Assembly: GCA_947173895.1 (NCBI GenBank)
Contig: CAMWGU010000027.1
Coordinates: 1-34,514, forward strand
Reading direction: 5' to 3'
DNA from: an uncultured Bacteroides sp.
GTDB taxonomy: Bacteria; Bacteroidota; Bacteroidia; Bacteroidales; Bacteroidaceae
DNA length: 34,514 bases
This document shows positions 13,166 to 21,861 of the stretch, one piece after another. Each line of letters begins with the position of its first letter. The stretch's first letter is position 1. Both the position numbers and the translations under genes were made by a program. The notes beneath the pieces are model-generated. The model ran no database searches. It was not told where the DNA came from and saw only the letters and a list, made by a program, of their open reading frames with translations.

Positions 13166-14404
13166 TCATCCTTGCCAGTTTCCTCGTGTAAAATCGGGAA
13201 TCTCCACCGGCACACTCCCTTGCCGTACGGAACGTTCGCTCAGTTCCGTGATGCAGGACCATTCGGCTGCGTCATATACATCCTGGTCCAGAGGCAGGCC
13301 GTTCCGCAGGCAATGGATGAGCCGGTAGTCCATAATGTAATTCATCTCATTCGGCATCTTCTTCCGTCGCGCTTCCTCGCCGATGACGGCCGTAAAAGGA
13401 TGTTTGTAACGCGCCATTACCCGTTCAAGCTGCTCGCCCGCCAAAGGCTCTTTGCCATATTCATCGAGCAGAAGGCACGGAACGGGGTATTTCTGCATGA
13501 AGCCTTTTGTGCCGCACACCGTCTGATGGCGGCTGTAGGGGCGCGGAGTGGCCACGTCGTATTGCAGCAAAATGGTCTTTCCCTTCACGGTACGAATCAA
13601 CGTAGTGTTCACATCTCCCATCTCGTAATGCTGTCCCGCCTCTTCGGAGGACAACCCGAATATCCGGCTGGCATAGGCGGATAGGCCTGCCTGGCGCGAG
13701 GACATGGAAACTAGGTAATCCATGCGGTCTCCTCGATGGATGTTCATCCACTGGCAGACAGGACCCAACCCGTGAGTGGGATAAGGATTGCCTGTATGTC
13801 GTTGGCTGTAGAGTTTCATCCAATGGTTATGATAGCCGCCCTCCGTCTCATCGGCAAAATAATGCTTGCGCAAGTCGTGGATGTAGGCTCCTTCGGCATG
13901 GGTGATTTCGCCCAGCACTCCCTGTTGCACCATGTTCAATGTGGTCAGGGCATAGGCATCGTAACAACAGTTCTCCAGCATCATGCAGTGCCGGCGTGTT
14001 TCTTCGGCTGTGTCCACCAACCGCCAGCAGTCGGTCACGCTCATGGCGGCAGGAACTTCCAACGCCACATGGCGTCCCTGCCGCAGGGCATAAACTGCCA
14101 TCTCGGTATGTGTCAGCCAATCCGTACATATATAAATAAGGTCTATCTCCTTGCATTCGCACATTTTGCGCCACATTCCCTCTTCTACATAATTCATCGC
14201 TTGGGGGCGGCCGGACTCCTGCAATATGTGCTCCGCACGTTCGATGTTTTCTTTCCGCAGGTCGCAAAGGGCTTTTACCTCGACACCTTCCAGATGCATG
14301 TATCTTTCGAGCGCAAGGATCCCCCTGTTGCCCAGTCCGATAAAACCGATACGGACGACAGGGATGGGGGGACAAGTTAGATTGAGTACATTCGGACGTT
14401 TCAT
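13166..14404 (-). CDS. GH109-type Gfo/Idh/MocA protein (alpha-N-acetylgalactosaminidase family)
   Basis: The 412-residue product has an N-terminal Rossmann fold with the dinucleotide motif [11 protein letters not shown] (about residues 18-28) and the Bacteroidales GH109 signatures [20 protein letters not shown] and [10 protein letters not shown]109 enzymes use NAD in an oxidation-elimination cycle to remove terminal alpha-N-acetylgalactosamine from glycans. The ATG at 14404 is chosen because TATCTTTG lies 20 nt upstream; a longer start at 14482 would add a hydrophobic stretch resembling a signal peptide and overlap the upstream stop by four bases, so an exported form cannot be excluded. The exact substrate is not shown by the sequence. 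Confidence 0.85.
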   Translation of the reverse strand: MKRPNVLNLTCPPIPVVRIGFIGLGNRGILALERYMHLEGVEVKALCDLRKENIERAEHILQESGRPQAMNYVEEGMWRKMCECKEIDLIYICTDWLTHTEMAVYALRQGRHVALEVPAAMSVTDCWRLVDTAEETRRHCMMLENCCYDAYALTTLNMVQQGVLGEITHAEGAYIHDLRKHYFADETEGGYHNHWMKLYSQRHTGNPYPTHGLGPVCQWMNIHRGDRMDYLVSMSSRQAGLSAYASRIFGLSSEEAGQHYEMGDVNTTLIRTVKGKTILLQYDVATPRPYSRHQTVCGTKGFMQKYPVPCLLLDEYGKEPLAGEQLERVMARYKHPFTAVIGEEARRKKMPNEMNYIMDYRLIHCLRNGLPLDQDVYDAAEWSCITELSERSVRQGSVPVEIPDFTRGNWQG

Positions 14405-14424
14405 AGATTGTATTATTCCGACGG

Positions 14425-14432
14425 CAAAGATA
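14425..14432 (-). promoter_or_regulatory. -7 promoter box for the GH109 gene
   Basis: TATCTTTG on the minus strand matches the consensus exactly, 20 nt before the ATG at 14404. It argues for the shorter start. Confidence 0.55.
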
Positions 14433-14478
14433 ATTAGAAATATCGAGAGGGAGAAAGGAGGAAGAGTAAGTTTTTTGT

Positions 14479-16134
14479 TCATGATTGGCATATACCGGAA
14501 TCTTTTGCTTTGAATACAGGAATGGTGGTTTGTGTTTCCGTTTCGAAGCCGAACCAGTAGCCGTGCTTTTCTGTGTCGTCGGCGGGCAGGAAGCACAGGC
14601 GAAGGCTGTCTTTGTATGCTCCGTAAATCACTTCCCACGTGGAGGGAGGGGTCTGGCGTTTGGTACGCACGTTTTCGGCAGGGAGTTTTTTCAGCGACAT
14701 GCCGGCCTCTATCCAGGCTATCGTGGCCTGTAGCCGGAATTCGGGGCGGTTCTGCTTGCAATATTCGTAAAGTATCAGGCCTCGTTTTTCCAAGCTCATG
14801 GGTTGGTCTGCCAGGTTGGCTTTTTGCAGATATTCCAGGAAATGCCGCAGGAAGTGCTCATCCTGCAATATGAGTTCGCGCGTCAGAGCCTGCCATGCCG
14901 GAGTGTTGTAGAATCCGTCCAGCAGTCGAGACAGCAGTCGGGCCGTCTGTAATTCGTTGGTGCTGATTTCGTGTGTTTGCAACACTTCGTATGGGGGCAA
15001 TGGGGAGTATCTGATTCCCAGTTCTTCCGCTTTTCGGCGCATTTCGGTGCCGGGGAGCAGTTTGAGCGATTCCAGTTGTATTTCTCCGGCGTGGTATTCG
15101 GCCAGGGTGCGCACGTCCTCAAATATTTCCGAAAGATGATATAGCGGCAGTCCGGCAATCAGGTCGGCATGTGTTTCCATGTTGGGCAGGGCGCACAGAA
15201 ACTTCAGTCCCTCCAGTGCATCAGACAGCTTGCCCATTCTGTGGCTTCTTTCGAGCACGGGTTCGCGCAGGCTTTGAATGCCGGCTTCCAGATGGAGTAG
15301 TCCTTCGGGCAGTTGTCTTAACTCTTCTTTCAGTTCCTCCGATAACAGGGCTGGGTGTATTTCCAGATGGAAACGGATGTTGGGATGGAATTCCAGAAAG
15401 AGGCGTAGCAGTTCTTTGGCTCTTCGCGGGTTGTAATTGAAGGTACGGTCCAGCACGCGTACGTTCTTGATGCCGTGTGTGTGGATGGTCTGCAACCTTT
15501 CGCGGATGCTTTCGATGGAGAGGGTGCGTACGGGCTTTTCGCCTCCACTGACGCAGAAAGCACAGGTATTGAAGCAGCCGCGTGTGGTCTCCAGTTGTAC
15601 AAAAGGCTTGCTCCAGTTGAAGAAGGGGCTTTGTTCGGGAGAAACGAGTCCGGCAAAGTCTGTCACACGGGCCGTTCCGTTGTCCTTGTATTCTTTGTCG
15701 GGAGTGAGATAGCAGAGGCCTGGGATGGTGTCCCATTGTTCCGGATGTTCCCGGCAGGCCAGCCACTGTGCGAAGGATTCTTCGCCTTCGCCTCTGAAGA
15801 CACAGTTCACAAACGGGTTCCGGCGGAGGAACTCTTCGTTGTCGCCAAGGAACTCAGGGCCGCCCAGAACCAGACTGGTTTCGGGTATTAATGCTTTTAC
15901 TCTAGAGGTGACATGCATCAGTTGCTCGTGGTTGAAAAGCCAGGTGGTGGCGGCAAGGATGTCGGGCCGGCGCCGGCATATTTCGTCGACAATCATTCCG
16001 ATATTTTCATTGATGGTGGCAGATACGACTTCCCATTCCAGTGAAGGGTCTGTCATGACTTGTGCATGCAGGGCCGGCAGGGCCAGTGAAGAATGGGCGT
16101 ATGAACTGTTCAGGTCTATCCAGAGAATTTTCAT
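14479..16134 (-). CDS. B12-binding radical SAM protein (DUF4080 type)
   Basis: The 551-residue product has an N-terminal cobalamin-binding-like Rossmann domain (about residues 1-130, with [12 protein letters not shown] and [12 protein letters not shown]), then a radical SAM core with the iron-sulfur motif CFNTCAFC in [20 protein letters not shown]-terminal DUF4080-like domain follows. Such proteins are predicted to use S-adenosylmethionine and a 4Fe-4S cluster, but no reaction is known for this subgroup. Its promoter lies in the end of the acetyltransferase gene upstream. Family assignment is firm; function is open. Confidence 0.9.
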   Translation of the reverse strand: MKILWIDLNSSYAHSSLALPALHAQVMTDPSLEWEVVSATINENIGMIVDEICRRRPDILAATTWLFNHEQLMHVTSRVKALIPETSLVLGGPEFLGDNEEFLRRNPFVNCVFRGEGEESFAQWLACREHPEQWDTIPGLCYLTPDKEYKDNGTARVTDFAGLVSPEQSPFFNWSKPFVQLETTRGCFNTCAFCVSGGEKPVRTLSIESIRERLQTIHTHGIKNVRVLDRTFNYNPRRAKELLRLFLEFHPNIRFHLEIHPALLSEELKEELRQLPEGLLHLEAGIQSLREPVLERSHRMGKLSDALEGLKFLCALPNMETHADLIAGLPLYHLSEIFEDVRTLAEYHAGEIQLESLKLLPGTEMRRKAEELGIRYSPLPPYEVLQTHEISTNELQTARLLSRLLDGFYNTPAWQALTRELILQDEHFLRHFLEYLQKANLADQPMSLEKRGLILYEYCKQNRPEFRLQATIAWIEAGMSLKKLPAENVRTKRQTPPSTWEVIYGAYKDSLRLCFLPADDTEKHGYWFGFETETQTTIPVFKAKDSGICQS

Positions 16135-16153
16135 TGTTTCTTTGTTTATTGTT

Positions 16154-16672
16154 TCATTCGGCAGGCAAAGATACTTCTTTTTTGGTAACTGTCCGTTGGT
16201 AGGCGATGCGAGATGTTCCGTTGTGGGTATAAATGATGCCGCATTGCCGGAAGCCGTGCTTCTTCAGAATATGTTGCATCACGAGGTTGTCATGATGGGT
16301 ATCTACCCGGATGTTGTCGCAATGGTCGAAACACCATTTGAAGCAAGCCTCGGCTATGCCTTTTTGTCTGCCGTTGGTTGCCATCCGATGAATCACGTAA
16401 TACGGATTGTCGTTCAGCCAGTTGCCGTCGTCAATGCGGGCATACGTGGGGTCCTCACCGGGAATGAAGCTGAAGGTTCCTGTTATTTCTTTATTCTCAT
16501 TTTCGCATACATAGCTGGTGCCGTTGTTTATTTCTTGCCGAATCAGTTCGGCAGACGGATAACCGTTTATCCACTGGTTGGGGTTGCCATGTGCTTTCAT
16601 GAACTGGCGGGCATAGGCAAATATGTCCATGATCGTGTCCAGGTCGTGGAGTAAAGAATGTCTGATTGTCAT
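16154..16672 (-). CDS. GNAT-family N-acetyltransferase
   Basis: The 172-residue protein has the GNAT order of motifs: an N-terminal RHSLLHDLDTIMDIFAYARQ, a central beta-strand pair with YVIHRMATNGRQKGIAEACF containing the acetyl-CoA loop (here NGRQKGIA), and a C-terminal KKHGFRQCGIIY. The substrate is unknown. It follows the second acetyltransferase (16694-17125) after 21 nt, probably in one operon. The promoter for the radical SAM gene lies just inside and after its 3' end. Confidence 0.88.
   Translation of the reverse strand: MTIRHSLLHDLDTIMDIFAYARQFMKAHGNPNQWINGYPSAELIRQEINNGTSYVCENENKEITGTFSFIPGEDPTYARIDDGNWLNDNPYYVIHRMATNGRQKGIAEACFKWCFDHCDNIRVDTHHDNLVMQHILKKHGFRQCGIIYTHNGTSRIAYQRTVTKKEVSLPAE
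16166..16173 (-). promoter_or_regulatory. -7 promoter box for the radical SAM gene
   Basis: TATCTTTG on the minus strand lies 31 nt before the ATG at 16134 and inside the last codons of the acetyltransferase gene. Confidence 0.6.
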
Positions 16673-16693
16673 TATGTAGCTGTCCTTAAGGGG

Positions 16694-17125
16694 TTAGTCT
16701 AAGTTCATTCGGTATACGTTGGTCTGTTTCTGTTCAAAGCCCGCTTGCCGGTATAGCTTGTTGGCTGCTGTCCGTGTGGCTCTCGAAGTCAGCATCAAAA
16801 GGGGGATGGACTGCGTTTTTACGTATTGTATGGCATGTTCCACCAGTTGTTTGCCCAAGCCTTGCCCTCGGTAGGCCTCGTCTACTATTACGTCTTCTAT
16901 CCATGCTTTTCCGCCGGTGGGGCTATAATAGATGCCCACGGTCAGCATTCCTGCAATTTTCTTGTCGGCCAGCAGAAAGAACAGATGGGTGTTTTCTTGT
17001 GATATGATTTGTCTGAGGATTGCTTCGGTCAGTTTCACCGGACGGTTGGTGAGCTGGTTCAGCAGTTTCTGCATCGCGTCTGTATAATCCGGAATAAAGT
17101 CTTTTACTTCTACTATTTCGATCAT
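16694..17125 (-). CDS. GNAT-family N-acetyltransferase
   Basis: The 143-residue protein carries a textbook acetyl-CoA loop, YRGQGLGKQL, in WIEDVIVDEAYRGQGLGKQL, and the C-terminal AANKLYRQAGFEQKQTNVY. It acetylates an unknown small molecule or protein amine. It is the first gene of a minus-strand pair and diverges from a third acetyltransferase at 17234. A TATATTTA box at 17154-17161 (one mismatch) is its likely promoter. Confidence 0.92.
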   Translation of the reverse strand: MIEIVEVKDFIPDYTDAMQKLLNQLTNRPVKLTEAILRQIISQENTHLFFLLADKKIAGMLTVGIYYSPTGGKAWIEDVIVDEAYRGQGLGKQLVEHAIQYVKTQSIPLLMLTSRATRTAANKLYRQAGFEQKQTNVYRMNLD

Positions 17126-17153
17126 TATTTCTAACTGAATTTAGGATTGGCCG

Positions 17154-17161
17154 TAAATATA
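17154..17161 (-). promoter_or_regulatory. Likely -7 box for the acetyltransferase pair
   Basis: TATATTTA on the minus strand has one mismatch to TAnnTTTG, about 28 nt before the ATG at 17125. A CCGG-TTAT-CCGG dyad (17173-17184) lies just upstream. Confidence 0.4.
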
Positions 17162-17233
17162 GTAATTATTTTCCGGATAACCGGTTCTTTTTTTATATCT
17201 TGTCCTCGTTTTTAATTATTGAGACGTACGTAT

Positions 17234-17725
17234 ATGATCAGACGAGTAGAACTTCGGGATGTCCGAGCCATAACATATATATATAATGTATATGTTGAGC
17301 ATAGTGTGGCTACTTTTGAGACGGAGCCGCTGAAGGAAGAAGAAATGTGTAGCCGGATTGCGGGCATTGCATCCCGTTTTCCTTATTTTGTTTATGAAGA
17401 TGGGGAAGAGGGGAAGGTGGCCGGATATTGTTATGCCCATTTGTGGAAGGAAAAGGCGGCCTATCGGCATACATTGGAGACGACCATTTATCTTGCTCCC
17501 GGATATGAGAGGAGAGGAATAGGCAGGGCGTTGATGGAAAGGTTGATTGAGGAATGCCGTAAGGAGGGCTATCGTGCGTTGATAGCTTGCGTTACAGAAG
17601 GGAATACGGCCAGCGAAGCATTGCATTTGCGACTTGGGTTTGCTAAAGTATCTCATTTTGAGGGAGTAGGGATGAAATTCGGCCGATGGCTGGATGTGGT
17701 GGATTATGAATTGTTGTTGCTTTAG
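17234..17725 (+). CDS. GNAT acetyltransferase, phosphinothricin acetyltransferase-like
   Basis: The 163-residue protein starts at ATG 17234. The layout is that of the phosphinothricin/methionine-sulfoximine acetyltransferase subgroup: IYNVYVEHSVATFETEP, GYCYAHLWKEKAAYRHTLET, the acetyl-CoA loop PGYERRGIGRALM, and the C-terminal NTASEALHLRLGFAKVSHFE. Chromosomal members often act on amino-acid analogues; real substrates are mostly unknown. The 10-mer ACGTACGTAT stands directly before its start (17224-17233) and again in the palindrome cluster after its stop. Confidence 0.92.
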   Translation: MIRRVELRDVRAITYIYNVYVEHSVATFETEPLKEEEMCSRIAGIASRFPYFVYEDGEEGKVAGYCYAHLWKEKAAYRHTLETTIYLAPGYERRGIGRALMERLIEECRKEGYRALIACVTEGNTASEALHLRLGFAKVSHFEGVGMKFGRWLDVVDYELLLL

Positions 17726-17738
17726 AACATGGCTAAAA

Positions 17739-17820
17739 ACACGTACGTATGTGTGGGCTTACACATACGTACGTGTAGGCCTACACATACGGTCGCGAAG
17801 GCTCACACATACGTACGTGT
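17739..17820. repeat. Cluster of ACACGTACGTATGTGT inverted repeats
   Basis: ACACGTACGTATGTGT (17739-17754) is followed by its exact reverse complement at 17761-17776 and again at 17805-17820; a half copy ACACATAC lies at 17783-17790. The palindrome GTGTAGGCCTACAC (17773-17786) joins the two halves. The RNA could fold into a 16-bp hairpin with a 6-nt loop just after the acetyltransferase stop, so termination is possible, but the repeated nested dyads go beyond a normal terminator. Confidence 0.85.
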
Positions 17821-17927
17821 TTTACGACGCGATAATAGGGGTGTTTTTTTACGGTTTTTAAGAGTAAACGCCGCGGTTTTGGGATATTATTTAGGCACAC
17901 TTTTATAGCTTTTGTGCAAAAAACAAG

Positions 17928-17935
17928 TATCTTTG
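17928..17935 (+). promoter_or_regulatory. -7 promoter box for the acyl-CoA carboxylase operon
   Basis: TATCTTTG matches exactly; a transcript from about 17942 would have a leader of about 146 nt. Confidence 0.7.
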
Positions 17936-17945
17936 CAGCCAATTT

Positions 17946-17976
17946 AGCTCCCGCACCATACAGGCAACAGGGAGCT
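17946..17976 (+). promoter_or_regulatory. Stem-loop in the carboxylase operon leader
   Basis: AGCTCCC (17946-17952) and GGGAGCT (17970-17976) pair perfectly around a 17-nt loop at the very start of the predicted transcript. It may protect or regulate the mRNA. The rest of the leader (to 18087) shows no known riboswitch. Confidence 0.45.
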
Positions 17977-18087
17977 TTCCGTTATATAATCAATACTAAT
18001 GAGAGATGCCATTCGAGTCGGTGTGTTCCTGTTTCAGTGAATATGCCAGCGACTTTGTGTGGCATTTCGGGTAAAAAGAGAAGGATT

Positions 18088-19599
18088 ATGATACAAAAGA
18101 TTCTAATTGCCAACCGTGGCGAGATAGCCGTGCGCGTCATGCGCTCTTGCAAAGAGATGGGCATTCGCACGGTGGCTGTTTTTTCGGAAGCCGACCGCAC
18201 GGCACGTCATGTGATGTATGCGGATGAGGCCTGCCTGATAGGTCCTGCCGCTTCCAAAGAAAGTTATCTGAATATAGATAATATCATTCGGGCTGCCAAG
18301 CAGCATCATGCCGATGCTATTCATCCGGGGTATGGGTTTTTGTCCGAGAATGCTGATTTTGCCCGCCGGTGCAAGGAAGAGGGAATTATCTTTATCGGAC
18401 CGGCTGCCGAGACCATGGAGGCGATGGGCGACAAGATTGCTGCCCGCAAGCGTATGATTGCTGCCGGGGTACCCGTGGTGCCCGGCACGGAACAGCCGTT
18501 GCAAAGTGCCGATGAGGCGGTGCGTGTTTGTAACGAAATAGGCTATCCTGTCATGCTGAAGGCCTCGATGGGCGGTGGCGGAAAGGGTATGCGACTGATA
18601 CACAGCGAGGACGAGGTGGTAGAGGCATATAACACCGCACGCTCCGAATCCATGTCCTCTTTTGGTGACGATACGGTGTATTTGGAGAAATTTGTGGAAG
18701 AACCTCATCATATAGAGTTTCAGATTCTGGGAGACAATCATGGCAATGTCATCCATCTGTTCGACCGCGAATGCTCCGTCCAGCGCCGTAACCAAAAGAT
18801 AGTAGAAGAAAGCCCGTCGCCTTTCCTCACTCCCGAACTTCGTCAGGAGATGGGAGAAAAGGCAGTGGCTGCCGCCAAGGCGGTGAACTATTCGGGTGCC
18901 GGAACCATTGAGTTTCTGGTGGACAAGGACCGTCATTTCTATTTTCTGGAAATGAATACCCGTCTTCAGGTGGAGCATCCCATTACCGAAGAAGTGGTGG
19001 GCGTAGATCTGGTGAAAGAACAGATACGCATTGCCAATGACGAAGTACTGCATCTGAAGCAAGAAGAACTATACCAACGCGGACATGCCATCGAATGCCG
19101 CATCTGTGCGGAAGACACGGAAAACAACTTCATGCCTTCGCCGGGTATCATCAGGCAGCTGACAGAGCCCAACGGCATCGGGGTGCGCATTGACAGCTAC
19201 GTGTACGAGGGCTACGAGATTCCCATCTATTACGATCCGATGATAGGCAAGCTGATTGTGTGGGCCACCACCCGCCAGTATGCCATCGAGCGTATGCGCC
19301 GTGTGCTCTACGAATACAAGATTACAGGACTGAAGACCAATCTTGGTTATCTGAAACGCATTATGCACGTCCCCGATTTTGTGAGGGGCGAATACGATAC
19401 GTTGTTTGTAGCGAAAAACTCCCGCATGCTACTCCGTAGCAACGGTAATAATGAGGAGATTGAGAACATGGCCATGATTGCCTCCTACATCGACTATCTG
19501 ATGAACTTGGAGGAGAACAAAGGGGCTCAGTTGTCCGATGCACGTCCCATCAGCCGTTGGCGTGAGTTCGGCTTACAGAAAGGAGTATTAAGAATCTGA
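18088..19599 (+). CDS. accC: Biotin carboxylase subunit of acyl-CoA (propionyl-CoA) carboxylase
   Basis: The 503-residue product starts at ATG 18088; the frame upstream is leader. It opens with KILIANRGEIAVRVMRSCKE, has the ATP-grasp glycine loop GGGGKGM at about residue 162, ECSVQRRNQKIVEESPSP, and the catalytic EMNTRLQVEH at about 288. It carboxylates biotin on the carrier protein with ATP and bicarbonate. The C-terminal extension beyond the usual 450 residues fits the acyl-CoA carboxylase alpha type but lacks the biotin domain, which is encoded separately by the next gene. It leads a three-gene operon, with 24 nt to the carrier gene. Confidence 0.95.
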   Translation: MIQKILIANRGEIAVRVMRSCKEMGIRTVAVFSEADRTARHVMYADEACLIGPAASKESYLNIDNIIRAAKQHHADAIHPGYGFLSENADFARRCKEEGIIFIGPAAETMEAMGDKIAARKRMIAAGVPVVPGTEQPLQSADEAVRVCNEIGYPVMLKASMGGGGKGMRLIHSEDEVVEAYNTARSESMSSFGDDTVYLEKFVEEPHHIEFQILGDNHGNVIHLFDRECSVQRRNQKIVEESPSPFLTPELRQEMGEKAVAAAKAVNYSGAGTIEFLVDKDRHFYFLEMNTRLQVEHPITEEVVGVDLVKEQIRIANDEVLHLKQEELYQRGHAIECRICAEDTENNFMPSPGIIRQLTEPNGIGVRIDSYVYEGYEIPIYYDPMIGKLIVWATTRQYAIERMRRVLYEYKITGLKTNLGYLKRIMHVPDFVRGEYDTLFVAKNSRMLLRSNGNNEEIENMAMIASYIDYLMNLEENKGAQLSDARPISRWREFGLQKGVLRI

Positions 19600-19623
19600 T
19601 TCTTCATTTAATCAAGCAAAAGT

Positions 19624-20139
19624 ATGGAAATACATATTGGAGATCGCGTAGCCGATGTAACCTTGGTGAGCAAGGAAGGAAACAAAGTGCGATTTATGAT
19701 TGACGGGAAGCCGTATGACGTGGATATCGTCATGGCCGAGAACGGAAGCTGCTCCATCCTGCATGATGGCAATTCCTTCAATGCCGAACTGATCCGTGGG
19801 GAGGGTGGCAAAAGTTATGATGTAAACATGTTCTATCGTTCCTATCATGTGGACATAGTGGATACCCAGACCAAATATCTGCGTATGAAAAAAGGAGGTG
19901 AAGAGATACAAGATGATAAGATTGTGGCTCCTATGCCCGGAAAGGTTGTGAAAATTCCCGTCCGGAAAGGCGACCGTCTGTCGGCCGGCGATATTGTGGT
20001 GGTGCTTGAAGCCATGAAAATGCAAAGCAACTACAAGGTGACTTCGGACTGCACGGTGAAGGATATCCTGGTCGATGAAGGTGATTCCGTCAATGCCAAC
20101 CAGACATTAATAGTATTGGATATTATAAAAGAAGATTGA
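19624..20139 (+). CDS. Biotin carboxyl carrier protein of the carboxylase complex
   Basis: The 171-residue product ends in a biotinyl domain: [20 protein letters not shown] and the biotinylation site EAMKM with Lys132. The N-terminal 90 residues form a beta-rich domain, probably for contact with the other subunits, as in acyl-CoA carboxylase alpha subunits. It moves the carboxyl group from the carboxylase to the carboxyltransferase. Its stop overlaps a possible TTG start of the next gene, but the ATG 3 nt after the stop is the preferred start there. Confidence 0.95.
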   Translation: MEIHIGDRVADVTLVSKEGNKVRFMIDGKPYDVDIVMAENGSCSILHDGNSFNAELIRGEGGKSYDVNMFYRSYHVDIVDTQTKYLRMKKGGEEIQDDKIVAPMPGKVVKIPVRKGDRLSAGDIVVVLEAMKMQSNYKVTSDCTVKDILVDEGDSVNANQTLIVLDIIKED

Positions 20140-20141
20140 TC

Positions 20142-21674
20142 ATGACAAGAGAGGAAATATACAGCCGGTTCGAAGAACTGGACAAACGTGCATCGTTGGG
20201 TGGCGGTGTGGACAAAATAGAGAAACAACACGCCCAAGGAAAAATGACCGCCCGCGAGCGTATCGAGATGTTACTAGACAAAGGGACATTCAACGAGCTG
20301 GACAAGCTGGTGAACCACCGCTGCGCCAACTTTGGCATGGAGAAAAAACAAATAGCCGGCGATGGTATGGTCACCGGTTATGGCAAGATAGACGGTCGTC
20401 CGGTGTTTGTCTATGCCTACGATTTTACCACCCACGGCGGCTCGCTGAGCGAGACCAATGCAGCCAAGATAGTAAAGGTTCAGCAACTGGCGCTAAAGAC
20501 CGGGGCTCCCGTCATCGCTTTGAATGATTCGGGGGGAGCGCGCATTCAGGAAGGAGTGAACAGCCTGGCCGGATACGCTTCTATCTTCTATCAGAATACC
20601 ATTGCTTCGGGGGTTATTCCTCAGATTTCCGCCATTTTGGGCCCTTGTGCCGGAGGTGCCTGTTATTCTCCCGCACTGACCGATTTTATCTTTATGGTGA
20701 AAGAACAGAGCCACATGTTCATCACCGGTCCGGATGTGGTAAAAACTGTGACCAATGAAGAGGTAGGCAAGGAAGAACTGGGCGGTGCATACACTCACAG
20801 CGGCAAAAGCGGCGTGGCTCATTTTATGTGCAACAACGAAGAAGAAACGTTGATGAGCATCCGCGAGCTACTGAGTTTCCTGCCTTCCAACAATATGGAA
20901 GATGCGCCGATGGTTTCTTGCTGCGATGATGTCCACCGTCAGGTGGAGGCATTGCAGACGGTCATTCCCGAAGATCCGAACATGCCTTACGATATAAAGG
21001 ACATCATCGAACCGGTGCTGGACAACCAGTACTTCTTCGAAGTGATGCCTCATTTTGCTAAGAATGTAGTGGTGGGATTCGGCCGTCTGGGAGGCCGTTC
21101 GGTGGGTATTGTGGCCAATCAGCCCGCCTGGTTGGCCGGTGTCCTCGATATTGATGCCAGCGATAAGGCTGCCCGCTTTATCCGTTTTTGCGATTGCTTC
21201 AACATCCCTCTGATTACTTTCGAGGACGTTCCCGGATTCCTGCCCGGAACGGTGCAAGAGCACAACGGTATCATCCGTCATGGTGCGAAGATAGTTTATG
21301 CATATGCCGAGGCTACGGTGCCTAAGGTGACTTTGATTACCCGCAAGGCATACGGTGGCGCTTACATTGTCATGTCCAGCAAGCCTACGGGAGCCGATGT
21401 GAACCTGGCATATCCGCAGGCGGAAATTGCCGTGATGGGAGCAGAAGGAGCGGTGAACATTCTGTATCGTAAGTCCACTCCAGAAGAGAAAGTTCAGATA
21501 ATCAAAGAGTATGAAGAGAAGTTCTCTAATCCTTACTGTGCTGCGGAGCGTGGCCTCATTGACGAGGTGATAATGCCTCGTGACACCCGTTACAAGCTGA
21601 TTCAGGCTTTGGAGATGTGTCACAACAAGAACCAGAGCAATCCGCCTAAAAAGCATGGTAATATGCCTTTATGA
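20142..21674 (+). CDS. Propionyl-CoA/methylmalonyl-CoA carboxyltransferase subunit
   Basis: The 510-residue product is an acyl-CoA carboxylase beta subunit: KMTARERIEMLLDKGTFNEL, the first oxyanion loop NDSGGARIQEGV, GPCAGGACYSPALTDFIFM, and the second half with VPGFLPGTVQEHNGIIRHGAK and RKAYGGAYIVM. It transfers carboxyl from biotin to propionyl-CoA, or in reverse decarboxylates methylmalonyl-CoA. An ATP-dependent carboxylase in the operon favours carboxylase use. In Bacteroides this links to the succinate-propionate route. The next genes are unrelated and a terminator follows. Confidence 0.94.
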   Translation: MTREEIYSRFEELDKRASLGGGVDKIEKQHAQGKMTARERIEMLLDKGTFNELDKLVNHRCANFGMEKKQIAGDGMVTGYGKIDGRPVFVYAYDFTTHGGSLSETNAAKIVKVQQLALKTGAPVIALNDSGGARIQEGVNSLAGYASIFYQNTIASGVIPQISAILGPCAGGACYSPALTDFIFMVKEQSHMFITGPDVVKTVTNEEVGKEELGGAYTHSGKSGVAHFMCNNEEETLMSIRELLSFLPSNNMEDAPMVSCCDDVHRQVEALQTVIPEDPNMPYDIKDIIEPVLDNQYFFEVMPHFAKNVVVGFGRLGGRSVGIVANQPAWLAGVLDIDASDKAARFIRFCDCFNIPLITFEDVPGFLPGTVQEHNGIIRHGAKIVYAYAEATVPKVTLITRKAYGGAYIVMSSKPTGADVNLAYPQAEIAVMGAEGAVNILYRKSTPEEKVQIIKEYEEKFSNPYCAAERGLIDEVIMPRDTRYKLIQALEMCHNKNQSNPPKKHGNMPL

Positions 21675-21783
21675 CAAAAGGCGTTGGTTTGCATTCTGTT
21701 CTTGTTTGCTAGTCCGTGTGTTGTCATTGGCAAAACTAAAATGACCGCTTCCCCAAGCCACGGATTATAACAGTAGGATCTGA

Positions 21784-21834
21784 AAGAGTCGTATCAAACT
21801 CTGTTTCTAAGTAATGATACGACTCTTCTTTTTT
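21784..21834 (+). terminator. Rho-independent terminator of the carboxylase operon
   Basis: A perfect 13-bp stem (21784-21796 and 21815-21827) with an 18-nt loop is followed by a T-run (21829-21834). It lies between convergent genes and may serve both. Confidence 0.88.
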
Positions 21835-21861
21835 GTCCTTACAGCTGTTCAAGTTGAATGA

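Noticed and set aside
14405-14761. Extension of the GH109 frame into the radical SAM gene.
   Set aside because: It is antisense-free but out of frame within a well-conserved gene; only the last 78 nt (from 14482) are a possible start region.
13848-15766. Several long open frames on both strands opposite the GH109 and radical SAM genes.
   Set aside because: They are shadows of GC-richer real genes, with biased composition and no domain signals.
17739-17820. CRISPR array in the palindrome cluster.
   Set aside because: Copies alternate in orientation, spacers are of unequal length, and no cas genes are near.
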